Part shown: positions 27,341 through 35,480 of the stretch, in pieces
How the letters are laid out: the number at the start of each line of letters is the position of its first letter
Position numbering within the stretch: the first letter of the stretch is position 1
Assembly (NCBI RefSeq): GCF_021729145.1
Contig: NZ_JAJSLW010000012.1
Span: 124,001-188,000 of the forward strand
DNA length: 64,000 bases
Reading direction: 5' to 3'
Origin: Membranihabitans maritimus
GTDB taxonomy: Bacteria; Bacteroidota; Bacteroidia; Chitinophagales; Saprospiraceae
Translations under genes and position numbers: made by a program
The notes under the pieces: generated by a model
Database searches by the model: none
Told to the model about the DNA's origin: nothing
The model's input: the letters and a program-made list of their open reading frames with translations, nothing else

Positions 27341-29143
27341 GTGAAGCACCAGGAGCAAAAGATATTTTATACAACCCGGAATGCATTGCTTGTCTTTGGT
27401 TTTGGTACGGTAATTTATTCGGGGTATCAGATGAGTTCGCAACCATTTTGGGGGTATTTGCCCAAGGTTTTCTTTCTGGGTTTTTATGTGTTTTCTTTGA
27501 CTTTAATAACATTTCATAAAACGCTTAGAAGGAGACTGGAGGAAGACACCTTTCTTCTACGTGCTCTTGGACTTTCTGTAATTTCAGGACTGGGGTTAGG
27601 ATTAGGTTTCCCTCCGTACTGGCTATTGCCGCTAATATTTTGTGGATTTGTTCCATTACTTATTATTTTAAAACATAGGGTAGAGAATAAATTATCCCGA
27701 AGGTCATATATCTTACTGCTTTTTAATGCTTTCATCATATGGAATATTTGGAGTACCCATTGGGTCGCTAATTCAGCTTTAGCTGCCGGAGTCGTCGCAA
27801 TTGTACTTAATAGTTTATTTATGGTGCTACCTTGGTTAATGTGTAGTTGGCTAAGTCGAAGATTGAATATTTCTGATTATTGGGGGCTGGTATGGGCGGC
27901 TGCCTGGATCTTGTTTGAATTTTTGCATTTGCGATGGGATATTTCCTGGCCGTGGCTCAACCTGGGGAATGCAATGGCTTCATTTCCATTTTTGGCCCAG
28001 TGGTATGAATATACAGGGGTACTCGGAGGAACCGCGTGGATATTGGGAGCCAATTTTTTACTTTATAGGGTATACGTAAAAATAAAGTCTGCAGCGTCAT
28101 TTCGAAGCTCAATCTTTACAGCTGGTATTTGGATTTTTATACCCGCTGTAATTTCAGGTATAATGTATTTTAGTTACACGCTTCCGGAGGATATGGGAAG
28201 ATTTTCGGTAATTAATCCTAATATAGAGCCCCACTACGAAAAGTTTGACCTGGGGTTTTCCGAGCAAAAAGGATCTTTTGATCGTTTGATTGATCGTGCC
28301 CTTGCAAAAGATCCTGATCTTATTTTATTACCGGAAACAAGTTTTAATCGGATCAATTTGTCTTCTATTGAAAGTAATGCAGGCATAGGTTACTTACAGA
28401 GTAAATTGCTGAGTACTGATTACAAAACAAAGGTTTTGACAGGGATAAGTGCTTTTGATATTTTTGAGAAAGACCATGTTCCCAATAGACCGTCCATCCG
28501 GGAATCAAAAGATAGGAGCGGAAATACATATTATTGGGAAGTTTATAATTCAGCGATCCTGGTTGGGAATGATTCAATCCCAGTATACCACAAACAGAAA
28601 TTGGTACCGGGAGCAGAAATATTCCCTTATAGAAAATTGTTGTTTTTCTTCAAACCTTTAATAGATAAGCTGGGAGGGTCAATATATGGTTATGGACGTC
28701 CTGAATCCCAAAATGTCTTTACGATTCGTGAGATCAAAATAGGTCCTATTATTTGCTATGAATCGGTTTATGGAGAGTTTTGTCGTAAATATGTTGCCAA
28801 CGGTGCTAATGTGTTGGGTATCGTTACTAATGATGGATGGTGGGACGATACGGAAGGTCACAAGCAGCATTATGAATTTGCTGCCTTGAGAGCTATTGAA
28901 TATAGGCGTTCTGTTGTCCGGTCTGCTAATTTGGGATTTTGTGGCGGTTTCAATCCATTGGGGAATGAATTAACCCAACCCAATAAATACAACCAACCAA
29001 CAGAGATAACTTTTGAGGCACCGTTAAATTCTGAAATTACATTTTATGCTAAATGGGGAGATTTTATGGGGAGGTTTAGTTTGTTCTTTTTGATTTTTAT
29101 GGGGCTAAAAGGAGTGGTGGAAACGATAAAATCGGATAAGTAG
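27341..29143 (+). CDS. lnt: Apolipoprotein N-acyltransferase
   Basis: Inner-membrane enzyme that adds the third acyl chain to lipoproteins, 600 residues. The N-terminal half has about seven to eight hydrophobic helices with GLGFPPYWLLPLIFCGFVPL and WDISWPWLNLGNAM. The nitrilase-like domain (about 285-580) holds the triad E332 (LLPETSFN), K418 or K420 (VYHKQKLVPGAE) and C472 (PIICYESVYGE). The start codon is GTG, since no suitable ATG lies upstream. The next in-frame ATG (residue 31) would still leave the conserved helices. It follows metG after 11 bp and may share its transcript. Many lipoproteins in this window are potential substrates. Confidence 0.92.
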   Translation: MKHQEQKIFYTTRNALLVFGFGTVIYSGYQMSSQPFWGYLPKVFFLGFYVFSLTLITFHKTLRRRLEEDTFLLRALGLSVISGLGLGLGFPPYWLLPLIFCGFVPLLIILKHRVENKLSRRSYILLLFNAFIIWNIWSTHWVANSALAAGVVAIVLNSLFMVLPWLMCSWLSRRLNISDYWGLVWAAAWILFEFLHLRWDISWPWLNLGNAMASFPFLAQWYEYTGVLGGTAWILGANFLLYRVYVKIKSAASFRSSIFTAGIWIFIPAVISGIMYFSYTLPEDMGRFSVINPNIEPHYEKFDLGFSEQKGSFDRLIDRALAKDPDLILLPETSFNRINLSSIESNAGIGYLQSKLLSTDYKTKVLTGISAFDIFEKDHVPNRPSIRESKDRSGNTYYWEVYNSAILVGNDSIPVYHKQKLVPGAEIFPYRKLLFFFKPLIDKLGGSIYGYGRPESQNVFTIREIKIGPIICYESVYGEFCRKYVANGANVLGIVTNDGWWDDTEGHKQHYEFAALRAIEYRRSVVRSANLGFCGGFNPLGNELTQPNKYNQPTEITFEAPLNSEITFYAKWGDFMGRFSLFFLIFMGLKGVVETIKSDK

Positions 29144-29168
29144 TTGTTGGGTAGCAGCTTGGGTACCA

Positions 29169-29406
29169 TTAGTCATAAGTATAGATGGATTTGGTAATGG
29201 GAAGTACGAAGTTTTTTTCCAGGTCTTCACCTTCTTCCTTTCTCAATCCTAATATCTGAGAATTATTTTTCTTAATAAACAGGATTATATATGCGGTCGG
29301 AGTATAGATCTATAATGTACTTGTATTTGGTTTAATTTTGATTCCTTGAGATCATCTATTTTCAGTGTTGAGACTTTGGAACTAATGCCTTCCCGGTAAA
29401 AGTTTC
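29169..29406 (-). pseudogene. Candidate gene remnant downstream of the HsdR-N protein
   Basis: No intact gene lies here. On the minus strand two frames read protein-like for about 40-47 codons each: one from the 29407 end containing KVSTLKIDDLKESKLNQIQV, and another running to the stop at 29169 containing LRKEEGEDLEKNFVLPITKS. A single frameshift near 29310 would join them into a ~75-residue peptide without a start codon. The parent family is not recognised. Chance open frames of this length are possible in such AT-rich sequence, so this is tentative. Confidence 0.25.
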
Positions 29407-29838
29407 TTACAGATCCGGGAAAGAATTAATTTTTTTATAGGTTTTGTTTACAACATCTACTCTGTATCCTACGTTTTGTTTCCCATTTGATAGAATTAAA
29501 AAAGGAGCCGAAACTTGATAATTATACCAAATAGCCTGTTCAAAAGTCTGCTCTGTAAGGTTTACGCCAGGGGCTTTACATTCAAAAAGTATGTGGGGAG
29601 TCAGATTTGCATTGTAATAGACAATATCAAATCTTCGTTTTTGACCAAATACTTTAATTGTTTTTTCAATGGCTATTCTGGTTGGTATAGCTTTTTTTTC
29701 ATTTACTATATAATGGATCATGCATTGTCTCACCAATTCTTCAGGTTGGATCTGAAGCCATTTTCTTCGAATACGATCGAATACCTTACCGTTTTTAAAT
29801 TTAAGAACCTTTAAATATGAATGTAAATCTATATTCAT
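29407..29838 (-). CDS. Small protein with HsdR-type N-terminal nuclease-like domain
   Basis: Orphan protein of 143 residues matching the 'type I restriction enzyme R protein N-terminal' (HSDR_N_2) type common in Bacteroidota genomes. Recognisable are IRRKWLQIQPEELVRQCMIHYIV, then a PD-(D/E)xK-like core: RFDIVYYN supplying the Asp and ILFECKAP supplying the E-x-K. FEQAIWYNYQVSAPFLILSNG follows. No specificity or methylase subunit is adjacent, so it is not a restriction system. Such proteins often sit alone as housekeeping genes of unknown role. The ATG at 29838 is preferred; an in-frame ATG at 29856 adds six residues. Confidence 0.8.
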   Translation of the reverse strand: MNIDLHSYLKVLKFKNGKVFDRIRRKWLQIQPEELVRQCMIHYIVNEKKAIPTRIAIEKTIKVFGQKRRFDIVYYNANLTPHILFECKAPGVNLTEQTFEQAIWYNYQVSAPFLILSNGKQNVGYRVDVVNKTYKKINSFPDL

Positions 29839-29942
29839 AATTTTTTTGAAAATCATTTGTTTATGACAAATACATATATGAAAAACATAATTTGTTCATA
29901 AAGTCCTAGAAATTTAATAAATTAAATTAATAATGTTTATGC

Positions 29943-29950
29943 TACATTTG
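29943..29950 (+). promoter_or_regulatory. -7 promoter element (TACATTTG) of the OmpA-family gene
   Basis: Exact match to TAnnTTTG, 127 bp before the start codon. The ~120-nt leader contains a hairpin with arms AAAGAAC and GTTCTTT (about 29969-29997). Confidence 0.55.
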
Positions 29951-30077
29951 CAAAAGTAATTAAGCGTCAAAGAACGGCATTGAATTATTTGTTCTTTCGT
30001 AAAATGAAATTATATTTAGTACATAATAAGGAATATCAAATTATTGTTAAGTAAATTATTTAATAAAAAACATTGTT

Positions 30078-30848
30078 ATGAAAAAGCATGTCAAGATTGC
30101 AGCTGTACTATTCTTGGGATTGTCTGTAATGACTTCCTGTGTTTCTAAAAAGAAATACGAAGAATTAGAAGCTCAAAAAATGGACCTGAATAATCAACTT
30201 GATCAGGCCAAGTCCGACATTCAAGATTTGGAAAATACTAAAGAAGAATTGGAAAACCGTTCTGCCGAATTAGAGGATGAGGTAGCTGATTTAAGTTCTT
30301 CTTTGGAACAAACTAAGACTCAGGTCAAAACAGTCGAAACAGAGCGAGAGGCAGCAGTTAGCAAGCTAACTACAATCAAGGATGAAATATCTGATGTTTT
30401 GATGGAGGATGAAAATATTGACCTTGAAGAAAAGGACGGTAAGCTTTATTTGACATTAGGAGATGACATTTTATATAGATTTGGTTCCAGTAGAATTTCT
30501 TCGGATGGAAAAAGTGTAATAGACAATGTGGCTTCGATTATCCAGAATCATTCCGATGTTAAGATTATCATTGAGTCGCATACTGATAACCGTATGATGA
30601 AAGAAGGAGCTCCTTACAGAGATAATTGGGATCTATCTGTAGCTCGTTCCGCCAATGTGGTTAGACAACTTGTAAAAAGTGGTGTTGCACCCGAGCAATT
30701 GTTAGCAGCGGGTAAAGGTGAATATGATCCTGTAGTAGAAGGTGATGGCTTGTCTATTGAGGATCTTGAGCCTAATAGAAGAACAGAATTTATTATTCTG
30801 CCGGACGTAAGACCTTTAATTTCAATTTCTAAGAATATCAATCCGTAA
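30078..30848 (+). CDS. OmpA-family peptidoglycan-associated lipoprotein
   Basis: Outer-membrane lipoprotein of 256 residues. The signal peptide MKKHVKIAAVLFLGLSVMTSC has a lipobox ending at Cys 21. Residues ~27-105 form a long coiled coil (YEELEAQKMDLNNQLDQAKSDIQDLE and onward). Residues ~125-245 form the OmpA peptidoglycan-binding domain, with LYRFGSSRISSDGKSVIDNVASII, ESHTDNR, WDLSVARSANVVRQL and EPNRRTEFIIL (the conserved NRR). It probably ties the outer membrane to the wall. Transcribed alone from the element at 29943; the terminator lies in the end of the opposing peptidase gene. Confidence 0.92.
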   Translation: MKKHVKIAAVLFLGLSVMTSCVSKKKYEELEAQKMDLNNQLDQAKSDIQDLENTKEELENRSAELEDEVADLSSSLEQTKTQVKTVETEREAAVSKLTTIKDEISDVLMEDENIDLEEKDGKLYLTLGDDILYRFGSSRISSDGKSVIDNVASIIQNHSDVKIIIESHTDNRMMKEGAPYRDNWDLSVARSANVVRQLVKSGVAPEQLLAAGKGEYDPVVEGDGLSIEDLEPNRRTEFIILPDVRPLISISKNINP

Positions 30849-30895
30849 TAGATTAATTAGGGCTTTAAGTCAGATTAATAACGGTAAGATTATAA

Positions 30896-33274
30896 TTATA
30901 GGAGGGAAGGTTTGACCTTTCCTCCTTTATTATTTTTCAGGTGTTTTTCCAGCCATTGATCCTGTTCCCACAAAATATGGAGAACTGATTCACGAGCCTG
31001 ATACCCATGGCTCTCTTTGGGTAGCAGGACTAATCTGACATTGGCTCCTAATCCTTTCAAAGCCTCAAAATATCGCTCGCTTTGCATTGTAAAGGTCCCG
31101 GAGTTGTTATCGTCTTTACCGTGGATTAATAATAGGGGTGCTGATAATTTATCTGCATGCATAAACGGAGACATGGCATTATACGTTTCGGGTGCTTCCC
31201 AATAATTTCTTTGTTCGCTTTGGAATCCAAATGGTGTCAGTGTACGATTGTAGGCTCCGCTTCTGGCTATTCCTGCTGCAAATAGGTCTGTGTGTGTTAA
31301 TAAATTTGCAGCCATGAAGGCACCATAACTGTGTCCTCCTATCGCTACTTTTTCTCGGTCAATGAATCCCAGGTTATCTAAAGCATCAATTGCAGCAAGA
31401 GCATTTTCAGATAATTGTTGGATAAACGAATCATTTGGTTCGGTCCCATTTTCTCCAATTATAGGAAAGGATACTTCATCAAAAACAGCATAACCTTTCA
31501 TTACCCAGAATATTGGTGAACCATACCAGGGGAATATAAATTCTTTATCAGAGGTAGTTATCTGACCGGCATTATCTTTATCATTAAATTCATTTGGGTA
31601 GGCCCACATAATTAAAGGCAATTTCTTTCCGGTATTTTTTTGATGATCTGGAGGCAAGTAAAGGGTGCCGTGCAGGGCAACTCCATCTTTTCTCCTGTAT
31701 TTAATAATCCTTTTGCTCACTTTCGTCAGAGAGATAAAGGGATTTTTGAAGTTCGTCAAATTGATTGCGCCATTGTCGGAAATGTTCTTTATGAAATAAT
31801 TGGGATATTTGTTTTTTGATTCCTTTTGGAGAATAATTTTGCCTTTGTGTATATTAATAACTGCTGCTAATTGAATTAATTCGTCCTCATCTTTGACTTG
31901 CCATATTCTTTTAGTCGCATCAGAAAATAAATTTACACGATCAATGAAGGGTTTTTTTCCATCGGGGGAGTGTCCTTCACCTGCCCGGTATACCTTTTCA
32001 GGTGAACCACAAATTACGGATCGGTTATATTCATTTTTTTCAGTTATAATACGTCCAGGGTCCTGGTACCGGTCCTGGAAGTTCCTGTCTATTACTACCC
32101 TGTGATCACCAGGCTTTTTATCTCCCAGGTTGACAAAGATGGTTCTTGTCCTTTTTGTATCCCACCAGAATTCAGTAATAAGGGCAAAATTCGGATTTCC
32201 CCATTGCGCATGACTGAATCGAAACTTGGTTTTACCTATTGATTTCGGAGGACTTGAAAAGGGAGCATCCCAAAGAAATATTTCGTCGCGAAATTCAGTT
32301 TGGAATTTTGGATCCCCATTGTCAGTGGCCTGAGCAAAACATAAAGTTGCCGGTGAATTACTCTTCCAGGAAAAATTCCTTTTCCCTACTTGAACGGCCA
32401 TAAACCCTTTAGGTAAATTTTCAAGAGCAGGTACGGATTCTAATAGTGTAATATGATCGCCGGAAGAATTATAAATTTCTATAGTCTTGGGAAATTTGTA
32501 ATAAGGTACAACATACGAAAATGGCCTGTGGATTTCATCTACCTTAATATAATTCCCATCAGGAGAAAATGAAAGGCCCGAATAAATACCATGGTTTTTC
32601 CATACGGAATTTTTCCCATCCAAATCTACCTTTACAATAATTGAAGTCGAGAGAATTTCGAAATTGTGTTCATCAATCGTGTCTTTTAGAAGATCCTGAT
32701 AGGTGCGGTTGTGTGATTTTTTGCCTTCATTACTTTTTATTACGGGACCTTCCGGTATTCTGGATTTTCGATTGATTAATTCCTTCTTATCTTCTGGGAC
32801 CTGAAAGGTTAACAGGAAATTTCCCGATGGTGACCAAATATAAGGGGTACATAAACTAGCGTTTAGGTAACCGGAACTTATTCGTTCTGCCCGATACGTA
32901 TTTACATCCGCTACCCACAATTCCAATCCGGATGGTTGCAAAACCGCGAAAGCAATTTTGTCTTCATTCGGTGACCATTTTATATGTTGTATTTTTGGAG
33001 AGTCAGGGAGGCCTATAACTGGGTTTATTTTTTTGCTATCTATAGATTGTATACTGATAGAGTCGTAATAATGTGCACGACTTTCTGTATTGGTTAAAGG
33101 ATTTAGCTTTAAACCAGCTAATTGAATCTCAGGTTGAGAAAGATCTTCAATAGATTTGTACATAGACCGTTCCAGATACACTATTTTTGTAGCCGTAGAA
33201 TTTATTCTAAGGGCAGGTGGTAAAGTTACATCTGCTAATTGTAAGATTTCTGATGAAGGAACTTTGTATTTCAA
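30896..33274 (-). CDS. S9-family prolyl oligopeptidase (glutamyl endopeptidase-like), no signal peptide
   Basis: Serine peptidase of 792 residues: a long N-terminal beta-propeller (about 50-520) and a C-terminal alpha/beta-hydrolase domain. The triad is S649 in GGHSYGAFMA, D721/D722 in IHGKDDNNSG and H756 in KESHGY. Relatives usually have a signal peptide before the segment equivalent to SSEILQLADVTLPP. Here the frame opens with TTG at 33274 directly at that point, and the only upstream in-frame sequence is eight codons after the stop of the neighbouring lipoprotein gene. So it is either cytosolic or has lost its export signal. Its last codons contain the OmpA-gene terminator hairpin. Confidence 0.85.
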   Translation of the reverse strand: MKYKVPSSEILQLADVTLPPALRINSTATKIVYLERSMYKSIEDLSQPEIQLAGLKLNPLTNTESRAHYYDSISIQSIDSKKINPVIGLPDSPKIQHIKWSPNEDKIAFAVLQPSGLELWVADVNTYRAERISSGYLNASLCTPYIWSPSGNFLLTFQVPEDKKELINRKSRIPEGPVIKSNEGKKSHNRTYQDLLKDTIDEHNFEILSTSIIVKVDLDGKNSVWKNHGIYSGLSFSPDGNYIKVDEIHRPFSYVVPYYKFPKTIEIYNSSGDHITLLESVPALENLPKGFMAVQVGKRNFSWKSNSPATLCFAQATDNGDPKFQTEFRDEIFLWDAPFSSPPKSIGKTKFRFSHAQWGNPNFALITEFWWDTKRTRTIFVNLGDKKPGDHRVVIDRNFQDRYQDPGRIITEKNEYNRSVICGSPEKVYRAGEGHSPDGKKPFIDRVNLFSDATKRIWQVKDEDELIQLAAVINIHKGKIILQKESKNKYPNYFIKNISDNGAINLTNFKNPFISLTKVSKRIIKYRRKDGVALHGTLYLPPDHQKNTGKKLPLIMWAYPNEFNDKDNAGQITTSDKEFIFPWYGSPIFWVMKGYAVFDEVSFPIIGENGTEPNDSFIQQLSENALAAIDALDNLGFIDREKVAIGGHSYGAFMAANLLTHTDLFAAGIARSGAYNRTLTPFGFQSEQRNYWEAPETYNAMSPFMHADKLSAPLLLIHGKDDNNSGTFTMQSERYFEALKGLGANVRLVLLPKESHGYQARESVLHILWEQDQWLEKHLKNNKGGKVKPSLL
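30901..30935 (+). terminator. Terminator of the OmpA gene inside the opposing S9 gene end
   Basis: Arms GGAGGGAAGGT and ACCTTTCCTCC pair over 11 bp (one G-U) around the loop TTG, followed by TTTATTATTTTT. It lies 52 bp after the OmpA stop and overlaps the last ~10 codons of the convergent S9 peptidase gene. Confidence 0.7.
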
Positions 33275-33298
33275 TGGATAATTAATTTTATGGATAGC

Positions 33299-33739
33299 TT
33301 AATGCTTTTCATGGTAAATCTTCCACACTCTATCAGCATCTTGTATATTATTTCCTTCCATATCCATCAAGTAGAGACCTTCATCTTTAACGGCAAATCT
33401 AAGTATAATTGTCCCACTTGAAAGGAAAAGGCCCATTTGAGAACCATCTTTTAAAAATGAGTACAGACCGTTGGTCGTTTTTTCGTTTAGGTGATGTTCT
33501 CCCAGACGCTGGACTTGTTCCAACTTAAACGTCTCGTCCTTATAGAGATACAATTTATTGTAAATAGAGTCCAGGCCTACGCGACTGATCGACCCTTTAT
33601 ATAAAGTGAAATCATTGGAATCTTCAAATTTTAAAGTCATTTTTTCTTTTGAATCGGAAGAATCAGACTTGCATGATTGGAAAGCAAATAGAAATATACA
33701 TTGGACAATTAGCAATAGTATAACTTGTTGAAATTTCAT
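33299..33739 (-). CDS. NlpE-like small lipoprotein
   Basis: Lipoprotein of 146 residues: signal peptide MKFQQVILLLIVQCIFLFAFQSC with the lipobox Cys at 23. The body has the pattern of NlpE N-terminal domains (copper-resistance/stress lipoproteins): DFTLYKGSISRVGLDSIYNKLYLYKDETFKLEQ, GLYSFLKDGSQMGLFLSSGT and ILRFAVKDEGLYLMDMEGN. The CxxC motif of E. coli NlpE is not present. It is directly upstream of, and in the same frame as, the S9 peptidase gene, with 24 bp between its stop and that gene's TTG, so the two probably share an mRNA. Confidence 0.65.
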   Translation of the reverse strand: MKFQQVILLLIVQCIFLFAFQSCKSDSSDSKEKMTLKFEDSNDFTLYKGSISRVGLDSIYNKLYLYKDETFKLEQVQRLGEHHLNEKTTNGLYSFLKDGSQMGLFLSSGTIILRFAVKDEGLYLMDMEGNNIQDADRVWKIYHEKH

Positions 33740-33851
33740 TTCATAAATATTGAATGAATGAGTAAAATTAAAAATTCAATTATTGATTGTGGTATTTGGA
33801 AAATTTTTTTGATAAATATATATTTTTTTTATCCTTCTATACGATTTATAT

Positions 33852-33859
33852 TAGCTTTG
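33852..33859 (+). promoter_or_regulatory. -7 promoter element (TAGCTTTG) of the DUF1573 gene
   Basis: Matches TAnnTTTG; a T-rich -33 region precedes it (33825-33835). It is 31 bp before the ATG, giving a short leader. Confidence 0.6.
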
Positions 33860-33890
33860 CGTTTCATAAGTATTAATAAAATATTTGGAC

Positions 33891-34376
33891 ATGAAAAATA
33901 ATTGGTTATTGATCCCCTTCGTACTATTGGCATTGGTTTCTTGTAATTCAGGTGGCGATAGTGATCTAAGGGATCAAGCGCGTGAAAGTCTCGAAAATCA
34001 AACCGTTGTTTCTCCAGGTGCTCAGGGCGCAATGGCGGCTCAAACAGATGAAGTATCTGGTCCTGTTACCGCTATAACTTTTGAATCTAAAAAGTTTGAT
34101 TTTGGTACGGCCGAATCGGGTGATAAAGTGAAAAATGTATTCAAGTTTACTAATACGGGTGATGAACCGCTTGTTATTTCAAATGTAAAACCTTCCTGCG
34201 GTTGTACTACTCCAAGTTGGCCAAAGGAACCTATTGCTCCAGGTGAATCAGGCGAAATTGAGGCTATTTTTGATACATCAGGTAAATCAGGGGCGCAGAC
34301 AAAATCGATTACAGTAACGGCTAATACAGATCCTTCTTCAAGTATTTTAATTTTGGAAGGAACAGTAAATAAGTAA
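33891..34376 (+). CDS. DUF1573-domain lipoprotein
   Basis: Envelope lipoprotein of 161 residues. MKNNWLLIPFVLLALVSC is the lipoprotein signal (Cys 18). After a low-complexity linker, residues ~65-160 form the Ig-like DUF1573 domain: FDFGTAESGDKVKNVFKFTNTGDEPLVI, the family's VKPSCGCTTP cysteine motif, and PGESGEIEAIFDTSGKSGAQTKSITVTANT. The function of DUF1573 proteins is not established; abundance in Bacteroidota envelopes suggests a structural or adhesion role. The TTG at 33885 used by longer models is not needed. Confidence 0.9.
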   Translation: MKNNWLLIPFVLLALVSCNSGGDSDLRDQARESLENQTVVSPGAQGAMAAQTDEVSGPVTAITFESKKFDFGTAESGDKVKNVFKFTNTGDEPLVISNVKPSCGCTTPSWPKEPIAPGESGEIEAIFDTSGKSGAQTKSITVTANTDPSSSILILEGTVNK

Positions 34377-34406
34377 TAGAAATAGAAGAACATTTACATA
34401 AAGATG

Positions 34407-34440
34407 AGCTGAAGGATAGATTTATTCTTCAGCTTTTTTT
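34407..34440 (+). terminator. Terminator of the DUF1573 gene overlapping the rdgB stop codon
   Basis: Arms AGCTGAAG (34407-34414) and CTTCAGCT (34427-34434) are perfectly complementary and followed by TTTTTT. On the minus strand the same bases encode the end and stop of rdgB. Confidence 0.85.
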
Positions 34441-35013
34441 GTGTAAATATTGAATGAATTTTTGAAGCGCTAATGCCCGGTGACTAATAGTGTTTTTTGT
34501 TTCAATGGAAAGTTCTGCAAAGGTTTGATCGTACCCATCGGGTAGGAAAATAGGATCATATCCAAACCCTTTATCTCCTGATTTTCCTGTCGTTATCGTT
34601 CCATAAATTATTCCTTCAAATGTTGATATATCTCCATTTTCTATATATGCCAGCACGGTTTTAAATCGGGCGTTTCGATTTTTGATATCCTTTAGTTTAT
34701 GAAGCACCAATTCTATGTTATCTTCATTTGATTTTTGATCACCTGCATATCTGGCCGAGTATACACCCGGCTCGCCATTAAGGGCTTCAATTTCAAGCCC
34801 TGTATCTTCAGCAAAACAATTAATTTGATATTTTTCATAAATAAATGTAGCTTTTTGCACAGCATTGCCTTCGATTGTGTCTTGAGTTTCGGGTATTTCT
34901 CCATTAAATCCAATAGATTTAAGGTCTTTGATAATAAATTGGTCTCCGATTTTTTTCTGTACTTCCATGAGCTTATTTTGATTGGAAGTGGCAAAGAGAA
35001 GTTTATCCTTCAT
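34429..35013 (-). CDS. rdgB: RdgB/Ham1-family XTP/dITP diphosphatase
   Basis: Removes non-canonical purine nucleotides (dITP, XTP) from the pool, 194 residues, family-typical length. Motifs: LLFATSNQNKLMEV at the N-terminus (substrate-binding T/S-x-N-x-x-K), CFAEDTGLEIEALNGEPGVYSARYAG, and GFGYDPIFLPDGYDQTFAEL, followed by KNTISHRALAL. The start codon overlaps by 11 bp the end of the small psi-like gene upstream, a tight coupling that links nucleotide sanitation with a putative replication protein. Confidence 0.95.
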   Translation of the reverse strand: MKDKLLFATSNQNKLMEVQKKIGDQFIIKDLKSIGFNGEIPETQDTIEGNAVQKATFIYEKYQINCFAEDTGLEIEALNGEPGVYSARYAGDQKSNEDNIELVLHKLKDIKNRNARFKTVLAYIENGDISTFEGIIYGTITTGKSGDKGFGYDPIFLPDGYDQTFAELSIETKNTISHRALALQKFIQYLHKKS

Positions 35014-35443
35014 TTAAAATGGTTGTTTTTAGGAGATTCCATAATTGGGCTTTTTCGTCTTTAGACTTCATAATCATGGACGGGGAGGATGCTTTGGCGA
35101 TAGTCAAATTAAATAGGTTGCTAATTGTATAATTTTCTGAATCGAGATTCAATCCCAGCTGACGAGGCTTTATTCCCATAAGTAATACAAACATTTTTGA
35201 ATTCGAAGAAATTTTTTCAATAAGCGAAAATGTATCACTCTCATTTATTGAGACTATTTGGATGTTAGAAGAATCCAGGTTAAGTGTTTTCATCACTTTA
35301 TTTACAAAATTTAATTCTTCAGGGTTGGTTTCAGGCACAATTGTCAATATCTTTACGTTTTCATTTATATTGAAGCAATTTTTGTCATTTAAGGTATTTG
35401 TCTTATAGATTTTATATTCACTAAATGGGTTTTGTTGATACAT
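35003..35443 (-). CDS. Hypothetical protein resembling the DNA polymerase III psi subunit (HolD)
   Basis: A 146-residue protein from ATG 35443; longer frames run into the divergent ilvE gene. No clear motif of a known enzyme. Its layout matches E. coli HolD (137 residues) as remembered. A strand plus helix VKILTIVPETNPEELNFVNK and MKTLNLDSSNIQIVS (residues 30-65) parallels HolD's RLVMVANDLPALTDPLV and LRALTVSPDQVLQL. The C-terminal ASSPSMIMKSKDEKAQLWNLL (118-138) parallels ASPALTDLRANPTARAALWQQ. MGIKPRQLGLN (89-99) sits between. This is inference from pattern similarity. It overlaps the rdgB start by 11 bp. Confidence 0.45.
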   Translation of the reverse strand: MYQQNPFSEYKIYKTNTLNDKNCFNINENVKILTIVPETNPEELNFVNKVMKTLNLDSSNIQIVSINESDTFSLIEKISSNSKMFVLLMGIKPRQLGLNLDSENYTISNLFNLTIAKASSPSMIMKSKDEKAQLWNLLKTTILNEG

Positions 35444-35447
35444 ATTG

Positions 35448-35455
35448 TAAATTTG
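35448..35455 (+). promoter_or_regulatory. -7 promoter element (TAAATTTG) of ilvE
   Basis: Exact TAnnTTTG match, 26 bp before the ilvE ATG, in the 37-bp gap between divergent genes. The leader would be about 20 nt. Confidence 0.6.
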
Positions 35456-35480
35456 TATTATACCTGTAAAATTATGAGTT

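Noticed and set aside
29407-29838. Restriction-modification or defence island
   Set aside because: The HsdR-N-domain protein is alone, 143 residues long, with no methylase, specificity or helicase gene beside it.
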